From positions 62,001 through 126,000 of the forward strand of contig JBQCHL010000018.1 in NCBI GenBank assembly GCA_051954695.1: DNA of 64,000 bases, written 5' to 3'. Positions 41,919-50,423 of the stretch are shown one piece after another. The notes beneath the pieces were generated by a model. It was not told the DNA's origin. It ran no database searches and saw nothing but the letters and a program-made list of their open reading frames with translations. Source of the stretch: Terrimonas_A sp051954695 (GTDB lineage Bacteria; Bacteroidota; Bacteroidia; Chitinophagales; Chitinophagaceae). Within the stretch, counting starts at the first letter, position 1. Each line of letters opens with the position of its first letter. The position numbers and the translations under genes were made by a program.

Positions 41919-42161
41919 ATGAATTTTCAAATTATGCAAAACGGATCTCTATATCAAAGAATCTTGAAAAGCTGGAGACGCTTCCGCTTTGAGATCTCCA
42001 GTTTTGCCCTGATCGTGCTTGGCGTGTGGCTTATCTGGAAGCTGTCTCATAAACCATTTGTACAGGACTGGATAGTATATGTGATCGTTCTATGGTGTAT
42101 TGCGTTGGCACTGCACTTATGGAGGATTATCTACCTGATAAGAAAAACAAGGAAAAAATAA
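41919..42161 (+). CDS. Small two-helix membrane protein 1
   Basis: An 80-residue protein with a basic N-terminal amphipathic stretch (RILKSWRRFRFEI), two transmembrane helices (about 27-43 and 52-72) and a very basic C terminus (RKTRKK). It resembles the protein at 42731-42967 in length, two-helix layout and charge pattern. No function is known. It is embedded between the deacetylase and flavodoxin genes with 3- and 15-bp gaps. Confidence 0.7.
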   Translation: MNFQIMQNGSLYQRILKSWRRFRFEISSFALIVLGVWLIWKLSHKPFVQDWIVYVIVLWCIALALHLWRIIYLIRKTRKK

Positions 42162-42176
42162 TTAAACTCTTCTTAT

Positions 42177-42695
42177 ATGAAAAGCATGATCGTTTATCAA
42201 GGAAGATATGGTGCCACTCAGCAGTATGCCGAATGGCTGCATCAAAAACTTGCGCTCAGCCTGTTAACTACGACGACATGCGGTGAAGGCCAGCTGAAAG
42301 ATACAGAACTGGTGGTAATGGGATCGAGCGTCTATATCGGGAAACTGGAGATCTCAAACTGGGTTAAGCAGCATTCAGCTACGTTGCGGGGCAAAAAACT
42401 GGTATTATTTGTAGTGAGTGGTACGCCAAAAGATCAAACTGAAAAGCTCAGGCAGTATGTAAGGTCTTCTCTCCCTGACTTTATTGCGGAGAAATGCGAT
42501 GTCTATTATCTTGATGGCCGCCTGGTCTTTAATAAGCTTTCACGCAAAGACAGGTTTATGCTGCGCATGGGTGCGCTTTTTGCTGGTAAAGTGAATGGTC
42601 GTAAAATGCTTGCAGGCTATGATGGCGTTAAAGAAGAAAACCTGGCAGATATGTATCAGCACCTGGAAGAAATATTGTATCAGCACGCCTTATGA
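42177..42695 (+). CDS. Flavodoxin-domain protein (protoporphyrinogen-oxidase/HemG-like)
   Basis: This 172-residue protein has the FMN-binding loop IVYQGRYGATQQYAEWL (about 4-20), corresponding to the phosphate-binding T-x-x-x-T loop of flavodoxins but with QGRYGAT. It then shows VVMGSSVYIGKL and LFVVSGTPKDQ. This is the layout of menaquinone-linked HemG-type and related flavodoxin-domain proteins. The electron partner is unknown. Its place among fermentation and stress genes suggests a redox role under low oxygen. Confidence 0.82.
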   Translation: MKSMIVYQGRYGATQQYAEWLHQKLALSLLTTTTCGEGQLKDTELVVMGSSVYIGKLEISNWVKQHSATLRGKKLVLFVVSGTPKDQTEKLRQYVRSSLPDFIAEKCDVYYLDGRLVFNKLSRKDRFMLRMGALFAGKVNGRKMLAGYDGVKEENLADMYQHLEEILYQHAL

Positions 42696-42730
42696 ATTTA
42701 ATTTATTGTTCACCATTAATTTAATGAAAT

Positions 42731-42967
42731 ATGAAAGCGGTAAACAGGTCCATTTTCAGCTACCTGCAGATTTTCCTCCGTTTCAATACACATCTTTCCA
42801 TATTTCTTGTTGTATTGTCCATTTTATGGCTTGTTCAATATATTGAACGGGATATCTGGGGGGCTGAATGGCTAATTGTTATCTCCATTGTTTGGGGAAG
42901 TGTGCTGTTGGTACATTTTCTTGTTTCGTGGTGGAAATTGCGCATAAAAAGAAATCAGAACCGATAA
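42731..42967 (+). CDS. Small two-helix membrane protein 2
   Basis: This 78-residue protein has a basic N terminus, two hydrophobic helices (about 21-38 and 44-66) and a basic tail (KLRIKRNQNR). Its layout mirrors the protein at 41919. The flavodoxin gene lies between the two. It is followed 12 bp later by the acetyl-CoA hydrolase/transferase gene. Function unknown. Confidence 0.7.
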   Translation: MKAVNRSIFSYLQIFLRFNTHLSIFLVVLSILWLVQYIERDIWGAEWLIVISIVWGSVLLVHFLVSWWKLRIKRNQNR

Positions 42968-42979
42968 ATTTTTATATCA

Positions 42980-44308
42980 ATGTATACATATCAGACCGCT
43001 GAAGATGCTGTAAGAGTGATAAAGTCGGGTGACCGCGTTTTCCTGCATGGAAGTGCTGCAACGCCAACTGTGCTGATCAAAGCCATGCAGGCCAGGTACC
43101 GGGAATTGAAGAATGTTGAACTGGTCAGCATTACCAATCTTGGGGATAATGATTTTAATGAGCCGGTTGTCAGGAAAAGTTTCTTTTTCAACGCACTGTT
43201 TGTCAGTGCCAATACACGGGCAGTCGCCAATAGCTCTTATGGTGACTATGTACCTTTGTTTCTTAGCCAGATCCCAGGGCTTTTCAGAAATAAGATTTTC
43301 CCTATTGATGTTGCGCTTATACAGGTTTCACCGCCGGATGCTCATGGTTACTGTTCGTTAGGCACTTCAGTTGATATTGCACTGGCTGCAGTGGAAACGG
43401 CAGCTTTCGTGATCGCACAGGTAAACAGTCGTATGCCGCGGACAGCAGGAGATGGTTTTGTGCATGTGAGCAAGATCAATACTCTGGTGAAATGCGATAC
43501 AGAGCTGCCTGAGCTGGATTATTCTTCAGCGGCATCGGTTATCAGTGAAAAGATAGGCCATAATGTGGCCAGCCTTGTTGAAGATGGTGCAACTCTCCAG
43601 TTGGGTATTGGATCAATACCTGACCAGGTTTTGAAGAATCTTTATGATCATAAGGGTCTTGGACTTCATACGGAGATGATGAGCGATGGAGTGATCGACC
43701 TTATTGAAAAGAATATCATCAACAACCGGTTTAAAAAGAATAACCCGGGGCAGTCTGTTACCAGCTTCCTGACCGGTACACGCCGCCTGTACGATTTTGT
43801 GGATGATAATCCATCCATTAAAGTTATGGACATCAGTTACGTGAACGATATCAGTGTGATCAGACAGAACCCAAAGGTTACAGCAATCAACAGTGCGATA
43901 GAGGTGGACCTGACTGGTCAGGTATGTGCTGATTCGATCGGCACTTATCAGTATTCAGGCATCGGCGGCCAGATGGATTTTATGCAGGGTGCTGCATTGT
44001 CTGAAGGAGGAAAACCGATCATTGCTTTGCCTTCCATCACATCAAAAGGGCTTTCCAGGATCGTTCCTTTTTTAAAAGAAGGGGCAGGCGTGGTTACCAC
44101 ACGCGGTCATATACACTGGGTGGTCACAGAATATGGCATGGTGAACCTTTACGGAAAGAATCTCCGGCAACGTGCTATGGCATTGCAGAGTATTGCACAT
44201 CCGCAGCATAGAGAATACCTTGACCAGATGATCGCGAAACGGTTCCGCCATGAGCAGCCGGGTGTTTATATTTCGAAGAGTGATACAGCGATCCAGCCGG
44301 TGTATTAA
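42980..44308 (+). CDS. Acetyl-CoA hydrolase / CoA-transferase family protein
   Basis: The 442-residue enzyme has the class I CoA-transferase (Cat1/AbfT) fold. It starts MYTYQTAEDAVRVIKSGDRVFLHGSAATPTVLIKAM, has QVSPPDAHGYCSLGTSVDI, and the catalytic Glu probably in NSAIEVDLTGQVCADSIG. It would exchange CoA between acetyl-CoA (or succinyl-, butyryl-CoA) and a carboxylate, giving acetate and saving ATP. The family is typical of acetate formation under oxygen limitation. Hydrolase or transferase activity cannot be told by eye. Confidence 0.9.
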   Translation: MYTYQTAEDAVRVIKSGDRVFLHGSAATPTVLIKAMQARYRELKNVELVSITNLGDNDFNEPVVRKSFFFNALFVSANTRAVANSSYGDYVPLFLSQIPGLFRNKIFPIDVALIQVSPPDAHGYCSLGTSVDIALAAVETAAFVIAQVNSRMPRTAGDGFVHVSKINTLVKCDTELPELDYSSAASVISEKIGHNVASLVEDGATLQLGIGSIPDQVLKNLYDHKGLGLHTEMMSDGVIDLIEKNIINNRFKKNNPGQSVTSFLTGTRRLYDFVDDNPSIKVMDISYVNDISVIRQNPKVTAINSAIEVDLTGQVCADSIGTYQYSGIGGQMDFMQGAALSEGGKPIIALPSITSKGLSRIVPFLKEGAGVVTTRGHIHWVVTEYGMVNLYGKNLRQRAMALQSIAHPQHREYLDQMIAKRFRHEQPGVYISKSDTAIQPVY

Positions 44309-44361
44309 AGTGATCGTGATAAGGGCTGGGTAAAAAGTTAAACAAACTAATAATTTTTCCT

Positions 44362-46011
44362 ATGGATGTTCCCTTCCGGTTCCCATATGCTGTCGACCCT
44401 GCTTATCCCAAAAAGGTCGCTTATTTCTGCATGGAGTTTGGTATTCATCAGCCATTGAAAACTTATGCAGGAGGGCTTGGGTATCTGGCCGGTTCACAAA
44501 TGCGCGGTGCGTTTGCCTTAAAGCAAGCCGTGATCGGTATCGGGATACTTTGGAAGTATGGCTATTATGACCAGGTCAGGAAGCAGGACCAGACAATGGA
44601 TGTTCTTTTCCAGGAAAAAGTGTACGGCTTTCTGGAGAAAACCGATATGCGTTTTACTATCCGGGTGTCGGGACATGAAGTATTTGTGACAGCGTACTAT
44701 CTTCCTCCGAAAGTGTTTAATACGGCCCCCGTTTTTTTTCTGAGTACAGACATTCCAGAGAACGATTACCTCTCGAGAACGATCTGCCATAAATTATATG
44801 ATTCGAATCCGGAGTCAAAAATAGCTGCGGCCATCCTGTTAGGGCAGGGCGGTGCCAGGCTGTTGGAGCAACTTAACTGGCAACCTGATGTGTATCATTT
44901 GAATGAATCGCATGGGATGCCCCTTGCTTTTTATTTATACAGTAAGTATGGAGGCCTGGAAGACGTGAGACGCAGGCTGGTTTTTACTAATCACACCTGC
45001 GAAGCAGGCGGTAATGAAAAGAATTCCATATCACTGCTGGCTAAGATGGGATTTTTCGGAGCAATCGATCCTGCTGAAATTAAACAGTTCATACAGGTAG
45101 ACAACGAAATGCTGGATAATACATCCGCAGCATTGCAGATGGCAGGTATCGCCAATGGCGTTTCCCGGATACATGCAACGGTATTACAACGTTGGTGGAA
45201 TGCTGTTCCCGGAGCTTGCAGGATCATATCCATTACTAACGCGCAGGATTTTACATACTGGCATGATGAACAGATGTACAAGGCTGTAGCCGGTAATGAC
45301 CAGGCTGTGTTCATTCAAAGAAAAAAGGAAGCTAAAAAACTTTTATTTGAGGAAGTGGCAGATCAAACCGGAGAGATGTATGATCCGGATGTCTGTACCA
45401 TTGTATTTGCCAAGCGGTTTGCTAACTATAAAAGGGCAGAGTTACTATTATCCAATATGGACCGGTTTCAGCATATTGTCAGCAATAGTACGCGGCCGGT
45501 ACAACTCATTTGGGCAGGAAAGCCTTATCCCATGGATTTTCCGGCGATTGCCTTATTTAACAGGATCGTCAATATCTGCAAAACGTTTACGAATTGCTCT
45601 GTGCTTGTTGGTTATGAAATGAAACAGTCCAGGCTGCTGAAGGGCGGCGCAGATATCTGGCTTAATGTTCCCAGGATGGGCCATGAAGCGTCCGGCACCA
45701 GTGGAATGTCTGCAGCCATGAACGGAGCGTTGAACGTATCCATGCCCGATGGGTGGTTCCCGGAGTTTGCAAGGGATAAGATCAATAGTTTTGTTATTCC
45801 GCCAGCGGATCAAATGCTGCAGGACCATGAGCAGGATGAAAGGGATGCCAATACTTTGTATGATCTGCTGGAGAAGGAGGTCATACCGCTGTATTATGAT
45901 GCACCGGACAAATGGATAGCTATGGCAGAGCAGGGAATGAAAGATATCAATCCTGCTTTTGGCAGTCAAAGAATGATGAAAGAATATTATGAGATGTTAT
46001 ATAATCACTAA
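44362..46011 (+). CDS. glgP: Alpha-glucan (glycogen) phosphorylase, short GT35 type
   Basis: The 549-residue enzyme is the short form of GT35 phosphorylases. It opens with AYFCMEFGIHQPLKTYAGGLGYLAGSQ (spread over residues 21-47) and has the PLP-lysine-region equivalent EASGTSGMSAAMNGALNVSMPDGW. It frees glucose-1-phosphate from glycogen without spending ATP. Sitting after the CoA-transferase with a 53-bp gap, it would feed stored carbon into fermentation. It ends 30 bp before the convergent PEP synthase gene. Confidence 0.9.
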   Translation: MDVPFRFPYAVDPAYPKKVAYFCMEFGIHQPLKTYAGGLGYLAGSQMRGAFALKQAVIGIGILWKYGYYDQVRKQDQTMDVLFQEKVYGFLEKTDMRFTIRVSGHEVFVTAYYLPPKVFNTAPVFFLSTDIPENDYLSRTICHKLYDSNPESKIAAAILLGQGGARLLEQLNWQPDVYHLNESHGMPLAFYLYSKYGGLEDVRRRLVFTNHTCEAGGNEKNSISLLAKMGFFGAIDPAEIKQFIQVDNEMLDNTSAALQMAGIANGVSRIHATVLQRWWNAVPGACRIISITNAQDFTYWHDEQMYKAVAGNDQAVFIQRKKEAKKLLFEEVADQTGEMYDPDVCTIVFAKRFANYKRAELLLSNMDRFQHIVSNSTRPVQLIWAGKPYPMDFPAIALFNRIVNICKTFTNCSVLVGYEMKQSRLLKGGADIWLNVPRMGHEASGTSGMSAAMNGALNVSMPDGWFPEFARDKINSFVIPPADQMLQDHEQDERDANTLYDLLEKEVIPLYYDAPDKWIAMAEQGMKDINPAFGSQRMMKEYYEMLYNH

Positions 46012-46041
46012 AATATTCAGGCAGGAGTTTCAATAGCCGGG

Positions 46042-48441
46042 TCAGGATTTTACAGATAACTGTCTTTCTGCTATCTTTATATTTTCAATCCCTTTTAAAA
46101 GAGCATCAGGATTAAAAGAGATACTTGAAATCCCTTCTTCTACAAGAAACTGTGCAAATGCAGGTATATCGCTTGGTGCCTGTCCGCATAGCCCGATCTT
46201 TATTCCTGCATGTTTTGCCTTTTGAATCACAGTAGCGATCATCTGTTTTACAGCTGGGTCCTGTTCATTGAAAATATGATTGATGATCGCAGAGTCTCTG
46301 TCCACTCCCAGTACAAGTTGTGTAAGATCGTTGGAGCCTATAGAAAATCCATCAAATATAGTGGCAAATTCTTCCGCCAGTAATACATTGGACGGTATCT
46401 CCACCATCATGTAAATCTCCAGGGTGTTGTCAGCATTCCTGTTCAGTCCATAAGCACGCATGGTAGAGATCACCTGTTTAGCCTCGTCAAGTGTACGGCA
46501 GAATGGGATCATCACTTTTACATTGGTCAAACCCATTTTTTCGCGTACCCGCTTAATGGCAGCACATTCCAGCTCAAATCCTTCCCGGTAATATTCGCTG
46601 TAATAACGGGATGCTCCCCTGAAGCCAAGCATCGGGTTTTCTTCTTTGAGTTCAAATGCAGCGCCACCTGTCAGATTTGCATATTCATTTGTTTTGAAAT
46701 CACTTGTCCGGACGATCACATCTTTTGGATAAAAGGCTGCTGCAATTGTTGCGATACCCTGGGAAAGTTTGTCAACGAAATATTCTTTCTTATCGCTGTA
46801 GCCAATTGTTAGCTTTGCCAGCTTTTTCCTGACCTCTTCATCCTGTAATTGATCAAAGCGGACCAATGCCATAGGGTGGACCCTGATCGCATGAGTGATG
46901 ATAAACTCCATACGCATCAGGCCAATCCCATCATTAGGATAAAAAGAGAGTTTGAATGCCTGGTCCGGATCGCCAAGGATCATCATTGCTTCTGTAGCTG
47001 CCGGCCTGGTGATGCCTGCCAGATCAATATCATTTGTGGAATAGGGGAGAGCTCCTTCGTACACATGACCTGTTTTTCCTTCACTGCAGCATACAGTGAT
47101 GATATCACCATCCTTTATTAAAGAGGTTGCATTACTACATCCGACCAATGCCGGTACACCCAATTCGCGGGCAACTATAGACGCATGGCTGGTCCTTCCG
47201 CCTTTATCTGTAATAATTGCTGCCGTTCTTTTCAACACCGGATCCCAGTCCGGGCTGGTAATGCTGGTTACAAGTATTTCACCGGCATTTATTTTATCAA
47301 CATCTGCTGGTGACAGGATCACCCGCGCAATGCCTGTTGCGATCTTTTCTCCGACAGCATTGCCTTCCACAATTGCCCGGCTTTTCCGGAGAAGCTTATA
47401 TTCTGTAATGTGATGCGGGTCCTGGTTTGAATGTACGGTTTCCGGTCTTGCCTGAACGATGAACAGGCCACCTGAAATCCCATCTTTTGCCCATTCAATA
47501 TCCATGGGTTTCCCATAATGGTCTTCAATTATCAGACACCAGTTGGCCAGTAGATATATCTCTTCTTCATTAAGTGTAAATGCAGCCCTTTTCTCTTCCG
47601 GTGTTTCAATATTGACAGTGGATGTTGGATCATTAGGGGAAGCAGTCTGTTTGTAGATCATGGTCAATGCTTTTTCACCAAGCTTTTTTTGGATGAGCGC
47701 TTTCTGCTTATTCCGCAGAGTTGGTTTGAATACAAGGTATTCGTCGGGGTTGACGACACCCTGCACGATATTTTCACCCAGCCCCCATACACCACTGATG
47801 GAGATCACATCGGGAAACCCTGACTCTGGCTCAAGGGTGAAGGCAACACCCGAACATGCGAGATCACTTCTTACCATTTTCTGAATACCGACCGAAAGAG
47901 CAACTTTTTCATGGGCAAAGCCATTGTCTTCCCTGTATTTAATGGCCCTGTCTGTGTAAAGAGAAGCAAAGCATTGCTGCACTGCCTTCAGCACATTCTG
48001 CTCACCCGTAATGTTGAGATAGGATTCATGCTGCCCTGCAAAGCTTGCTTGTGGCAGATCTTCAGCAGTAGCACTGCTGCGAACAGCCACAGTGCTGTCA
48101 TTGCTCCTGTCAAGATGATGATAAGCATTGAGGACCGATTGGATGAGATCATCCGGAAGTTTTGCTTCCAGTAGTAATTTTCTTGCTGATGCACCAATCG
48201 ATGAAAGATTTTGAAACGAAGGCCGATCCAGTTTTTGCATAAGCTGATGCAATGGCTGGTGCAGCGAATTAGCTGCAAGGAAATGGTTAAATGCCTGTGC
48301 TGTTACAGCAAACCCTTCAGGAACGGCAACACCTTTGCCGGAAAGACGGGCATACATTTCTCCAAGAGAAGCATTCTTGCCACCAACAATGGCTACATCG
48401 TTGATCGAAATTTCGGTAAATCGGAGAATATTATTATTCAT
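46042..48441 (-). CDS. ppsA: Phosphoenolpyruvate synthase
   Basis: A 799-residue, three-domain enzyme: an N-terminal ATP-grasp domain (VGGKNASLGEMY, AVRSSATAEDLPQASFAGQHE), a phosphohistidine domain with GGRTSHASIVARELG, and a C-terminal TIM-barrel PEP-binding domain ending near GLCGQAPSD. It makes PEP from pyruvate with ATP to AMP and phosphate, or the reverse. I chose ATG 48441 (MNNNILRFTE); a longer frame would need a GTG at 48474. An FNR-type box lies exactly 89 nt upstream. In a low-oxygen island it may run towards pyruvate to gain ATP from AMP, as pyruvate-phosphate-dikinase-type enzymes can. Confidence 0.93.
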   Translation of the reverse strand: MNNNILRFTEISINDVAIVGGKNASLGEMYARLSGKGVAVPEGFAVTAQAFNHFLAANSLHQPLHQLMQKLDRPSFQNLSSIGASARKLLLEAKLPDDLIQSVLNAYHHLDRSNDSTVAVRSSATAEDLPQASFAGQHESYLNITGEQNVLKAVQQCFASLYTDRAIKYREDNGFAHEKVALSVGIQKMVRSDLACSGVAFTLEPESGFPDVISISGVWGLGENIVQGVVNPDEYLVFKPTLRNKQKALIQKKLGEKALTMIYKQTASPNDPTSTVNIETPEEKRAAFTLNEEEIYLLANWCLIIEDHYGKPMDIEWAKDGISGGLFIVQARPETVHSNQDPHHITEYKLLRKSRAIVEGNAVGEKIATGIARVILSPADVDKINAGEILVTSITSPDWDPVLKRTAAIITDKGGRTSHASIVARELGVPALVGCSNATSLIKDGDIITVCCSEGKTGHVYEGALPYSTNDIDLAGITRPAATEAMMILGDPDQAFKLSFYPNDGIGLMRMEFIITHAIRVHPMALVRFDQLQDEEVRKKLAKLTIGYSDKKEYFVDKLSQGIATIAAAFYPKDVIVRTSDFKTNEYANLTGGAAFELKEENPMLGFRGASRYYSEYYREGFELECAAIKRVREKMGLTNVKVMIPFCRTLDEAKQVISTMRAYGLNRNADNTLEIYMMVEIPSNVLLAEEFATIFDGFSIGSNDLTQLVLGVDRDSAIINHIFNEQDPAVKQMIATVIQKAKHAGIKIGLCGQAPSDIPAFAQFLVEEGISSISFNPDALLKGIENIKIAERQLSVKS

Positions 48442-48529
48442 ATAATACCAGTTGATGAATGTATCAATAAGCACGAATCTGATGTCTTGAAAATGAGTAT
48501 CAAGTTAATCGTTGAATCATTTCTGTTTA

Positions 48530-48543
48530 TTGATGGGCATCAG
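48530..48543. promoter_or_regulatory. FNR-type box between ppsA and the Nim-type gene
   Basis: TTGAT-GGGC-ATCAG is again 9 of 10 against TTGATnnnnATCAA and has the same half-sites as the box at 41005. It starts 89 nt before the ppsA ATG and 125 nt before the gene at 48668, between the two divergent genes. A near-consensus plus-strand -7 element, TATATTTC, lies at 48578-48585. Confidence 0.65.
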
Positions 48544-48667
48544 GCCTGTTCGTGATATTCATCATCGTGCCTGTGGATATATTTCTCCCGATACAAATCA
48601 GGCAGGAAACTGACTGTAGTCATCTACTATTGCAATTAAAATTCATTGCTTTGAACAAAACATCGTT

Positions 48668-49141
48668 ATGGTCGGTAAACTTGATTTACAGCAAATGGAG
48701 CAATTACTTAGCAAGCAGTTAGTAGGCAGGCTGGGCTGTCATGCGAATGGCACAACCTATGTTGTTCCTATCAGTTATGCTTATAAAGGCGGTTATATCT
48801 ATTGTCATACAACGGAAGGGCTAAAGATTTCCATACTCCGTAAAGAACCCCGTGTATGTTTCCAGGTAGACAATACAAAAGATCTTTCCAACTGGCAGAG
48901 CGTAATATGCTGGGGAGAGTTTGAAGAATTGAAAGACCATGGAGAAAAAAGGAATGCTTTGACCATTTTAAATGCCCGTCAATTCCCCATGGTCCCGACA
49001 GAAAAAATGCAGATCAATTCAGAGTGGCCTTTTGTTGATTCCAATACCGGCGATATTCAGGGTATTTTCTTTCGGATCAGGATCGATGATAAGACCGGAC
49101 GTTATGAAGATTCCGGCAGCAGCGGATCCCTTACAAATTAG
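48668..49141 (+). CDS. Pyridoxamine-phosphate-oxidase-fold (Nim-type) flavoprotein
   Basis: This 157-residue protein has the split beta-barrel pattern: LSKQLVGRLGCHANGTTYVVPISYAYKGGYIYCHT (about 13-48), LRKEPRVCFQVDN and WQSVICWGEFEEL. The family includes NimA-type 5-nitroimidazole reductases and F420/FMN-binding reductases. The substrate is unknown; a redox role under low oxygen fits the context. The end overlaps the convergent PfkB gene by 11 bp. Confidence 0.85.
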   Translation: MVGKLDLQQMEQLLSKQLVGRLGCHANGTTYVVPISYAYKGGYIYCHTTEGLKISILRKEPRVCFQVDNTKDLSNWQSVICWGEFEELKDHGEKRNALTILNARQFPMVPTEKMQINSEWPFVDSNTGDIQGIFFRIRIDDKTGRYEDSGSSGSLTN

Positions 49142-50069
49142 ATCGCTGCGGAATTTGGTTTAAAAGCATGTATACATCCTGTGGTTCACAAAGTCTGCTT
49201 CCTTCATTCAGTGTCGCGGCCGTTCCGCAGGCTACACCCAGCCGTAATGCTTCTGAAAGAGCATAATTTCCTGTAAGTCCCAGCAGGACGCCTGCTACCA
49301 TGCTGTCTCCTGCGCCAACTGTGCTTTTGCGTTTCACCGGGGGAGCGGCAACCATTTCTGAGCGATCGGCTGTTACTAACATGGCTCCACGCTCACCCAT
49401 TGATATGATCATAGCTTCGCATTTGCCTGAAGACATGATCTGACGGGCAGTTATTTCAATTTCATTGTCCTGGATAAAAGATTTGCCAGCCAGAGCCGCC
49501 AGTTCGCCCAGATTTGGTTTGACCAGAAACACGCCAGACTGAATAGCCTGTTGTAATGAGCTCCCTTTTGTATCAACGATAAACTTCGCTTTCTTTTTCT
49601 CCGCAATGACTGATAACCGGGCCATCATATTTATATCGATATTATCCGGCAAACTTCCGCTTACAACAAGGAATGCCAGTGAAGGGATATCTTCGATCAG
49701 TTTAATCAGTTCTTCAGATTGTGATAATGTGATGGGAACGGCGGCCATACCGAGCCTGTACTGCTTACCCGACGCTGTTTCAGCGATCACAATGTTTTCC
49801 CGCGTTTGGATCTGGGTGGCTACAGTAAGAAAAGGGATTTTTTCAATAAGCAGCATCTCTTCCAGGAATTTCCCCGTATAGCTACCAGAAGGGAATACTG
49901 CAGTTGTATCAATATTGAAACGACGAAGTACGCGTGCAATATTAACACCGCCACCTCCGGGGTCGAGCTGTACATGGCCACACTTCAGTTTCCGGTCAGG
50001 GATTAACTGTTCAATAAAGATTGTTTTGTCGACGCAGGGACTGAAGGTGATGGTGACAACAGTGGACAT
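49131..50069 (-). CDS. pfkB: PfkB-family hexose/tagatose-6-phosphate or fructose-phosphate kinase
   Basis: The 312-residue sugar kinase has GGGGVNIARVLRRF (about 38-51) and the C-terminal catalytic KSTVGAGDSMVAGVLLGL. It is of the 1-phosphofructokinase/PfkB (minor phosphofructokinase) group, not ribokinase. The E. coli PfkB makes fructose-1,6-bisphosphate, and a PfkB-family kinase is part of the mycobacterial DosR regulon. With PEP synthase nearby it could set the direction of glycolysis. Exact substrate not certain. Confidence 0.88.
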   Translation of the reverse strand: MSTVVTITFSPCVDKTIFIEQLIPDRKLKCGHVQLDPGGGGVNIARVLRRFNIDTTAVFPSGSYTGKFLEEMLLIEKIPFLTVATQIQTRENIVIAETASGKQYRLGMAAVPITLSQSEELIKLIEDIPSLAFLVVSGSLPDNIDINMMARLSVIAEKKKAKFIVDTKGSSLQQAIQSGVFLVKPNLGELAALAGKSFIQDNEIEITARQIMSSGKCEAMIISMGERGAMLVTADRSEMVAAPPVKRKSTVGAGDSMVAGVLLGLTGNYALSEALRLGVACGTAATLNEGSRLCEPQDVYMLLNQIPQRSNL

Positions 50070-50423
50070 AAGAATATTTTGCGAAAAGTTAGTTTATATA
50101 CCGGAAACCTACATGGATAAAGTGAATCTGAGAAGCTCAGTATTATTTGTCTTTACGGCAATTACAGGCAGTGAATATAAAGCTGATCTGGAGTGAAGGT
50201 CCGCTTACTACCCAAATCAATATCGTTGCGATTCCCAAACAGCATTAATATTAGATAAAATCAGTTTGCAATCAGTTAAAATATGTAAAGCAGGTGTGCA
50301 TTTTAAAAATGTAATTTTAATTAGTCAATTAGACAATTATTATTGATGCATAGATAACCCGGGATAATGTTGATTGTCCTGTATTATATGCCTCTACATT
50401 ATTAACTACTAATCAAACTGCTT
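50070..50423. promoter_or_regulatory. 354-bp intergenic region upstream of the second SusC
   Basis: No gene is seen. It is AT-rich and contains two direct copies of AATCAGTT (50259-50266, 50270-50277), 11 bp apart, about one helical turn. There is also a tandem AATTAG(T/A)C (50319-50326, 50327-50334) with the inverted repeat GTC-AATTA-GAC inside. These are candidate regulator sites for the hydroxyproline/SusCD locus. I did not find a convincing TAnnTTTG element. Confidence 0.5.

Noticed and set aside
48452..48467. TTGAT-N6-ATCAA close to the ppsA start (and a similar TTGAT-N6-ATCA at 34796-34810 before hsp20)
   Set aside because: The spacing is 6, not the 4 nt required for FNR, and the TGA/TCA cores are too far apart for a Crp-type site; kept only as a chance or unknown motif.
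28999..50069. A DosR-type dyad (GGGACT...AGTCCC) controlling the stress island
   Set aside because: I found no such palindrome; the symmetric sites present fit FNR better.
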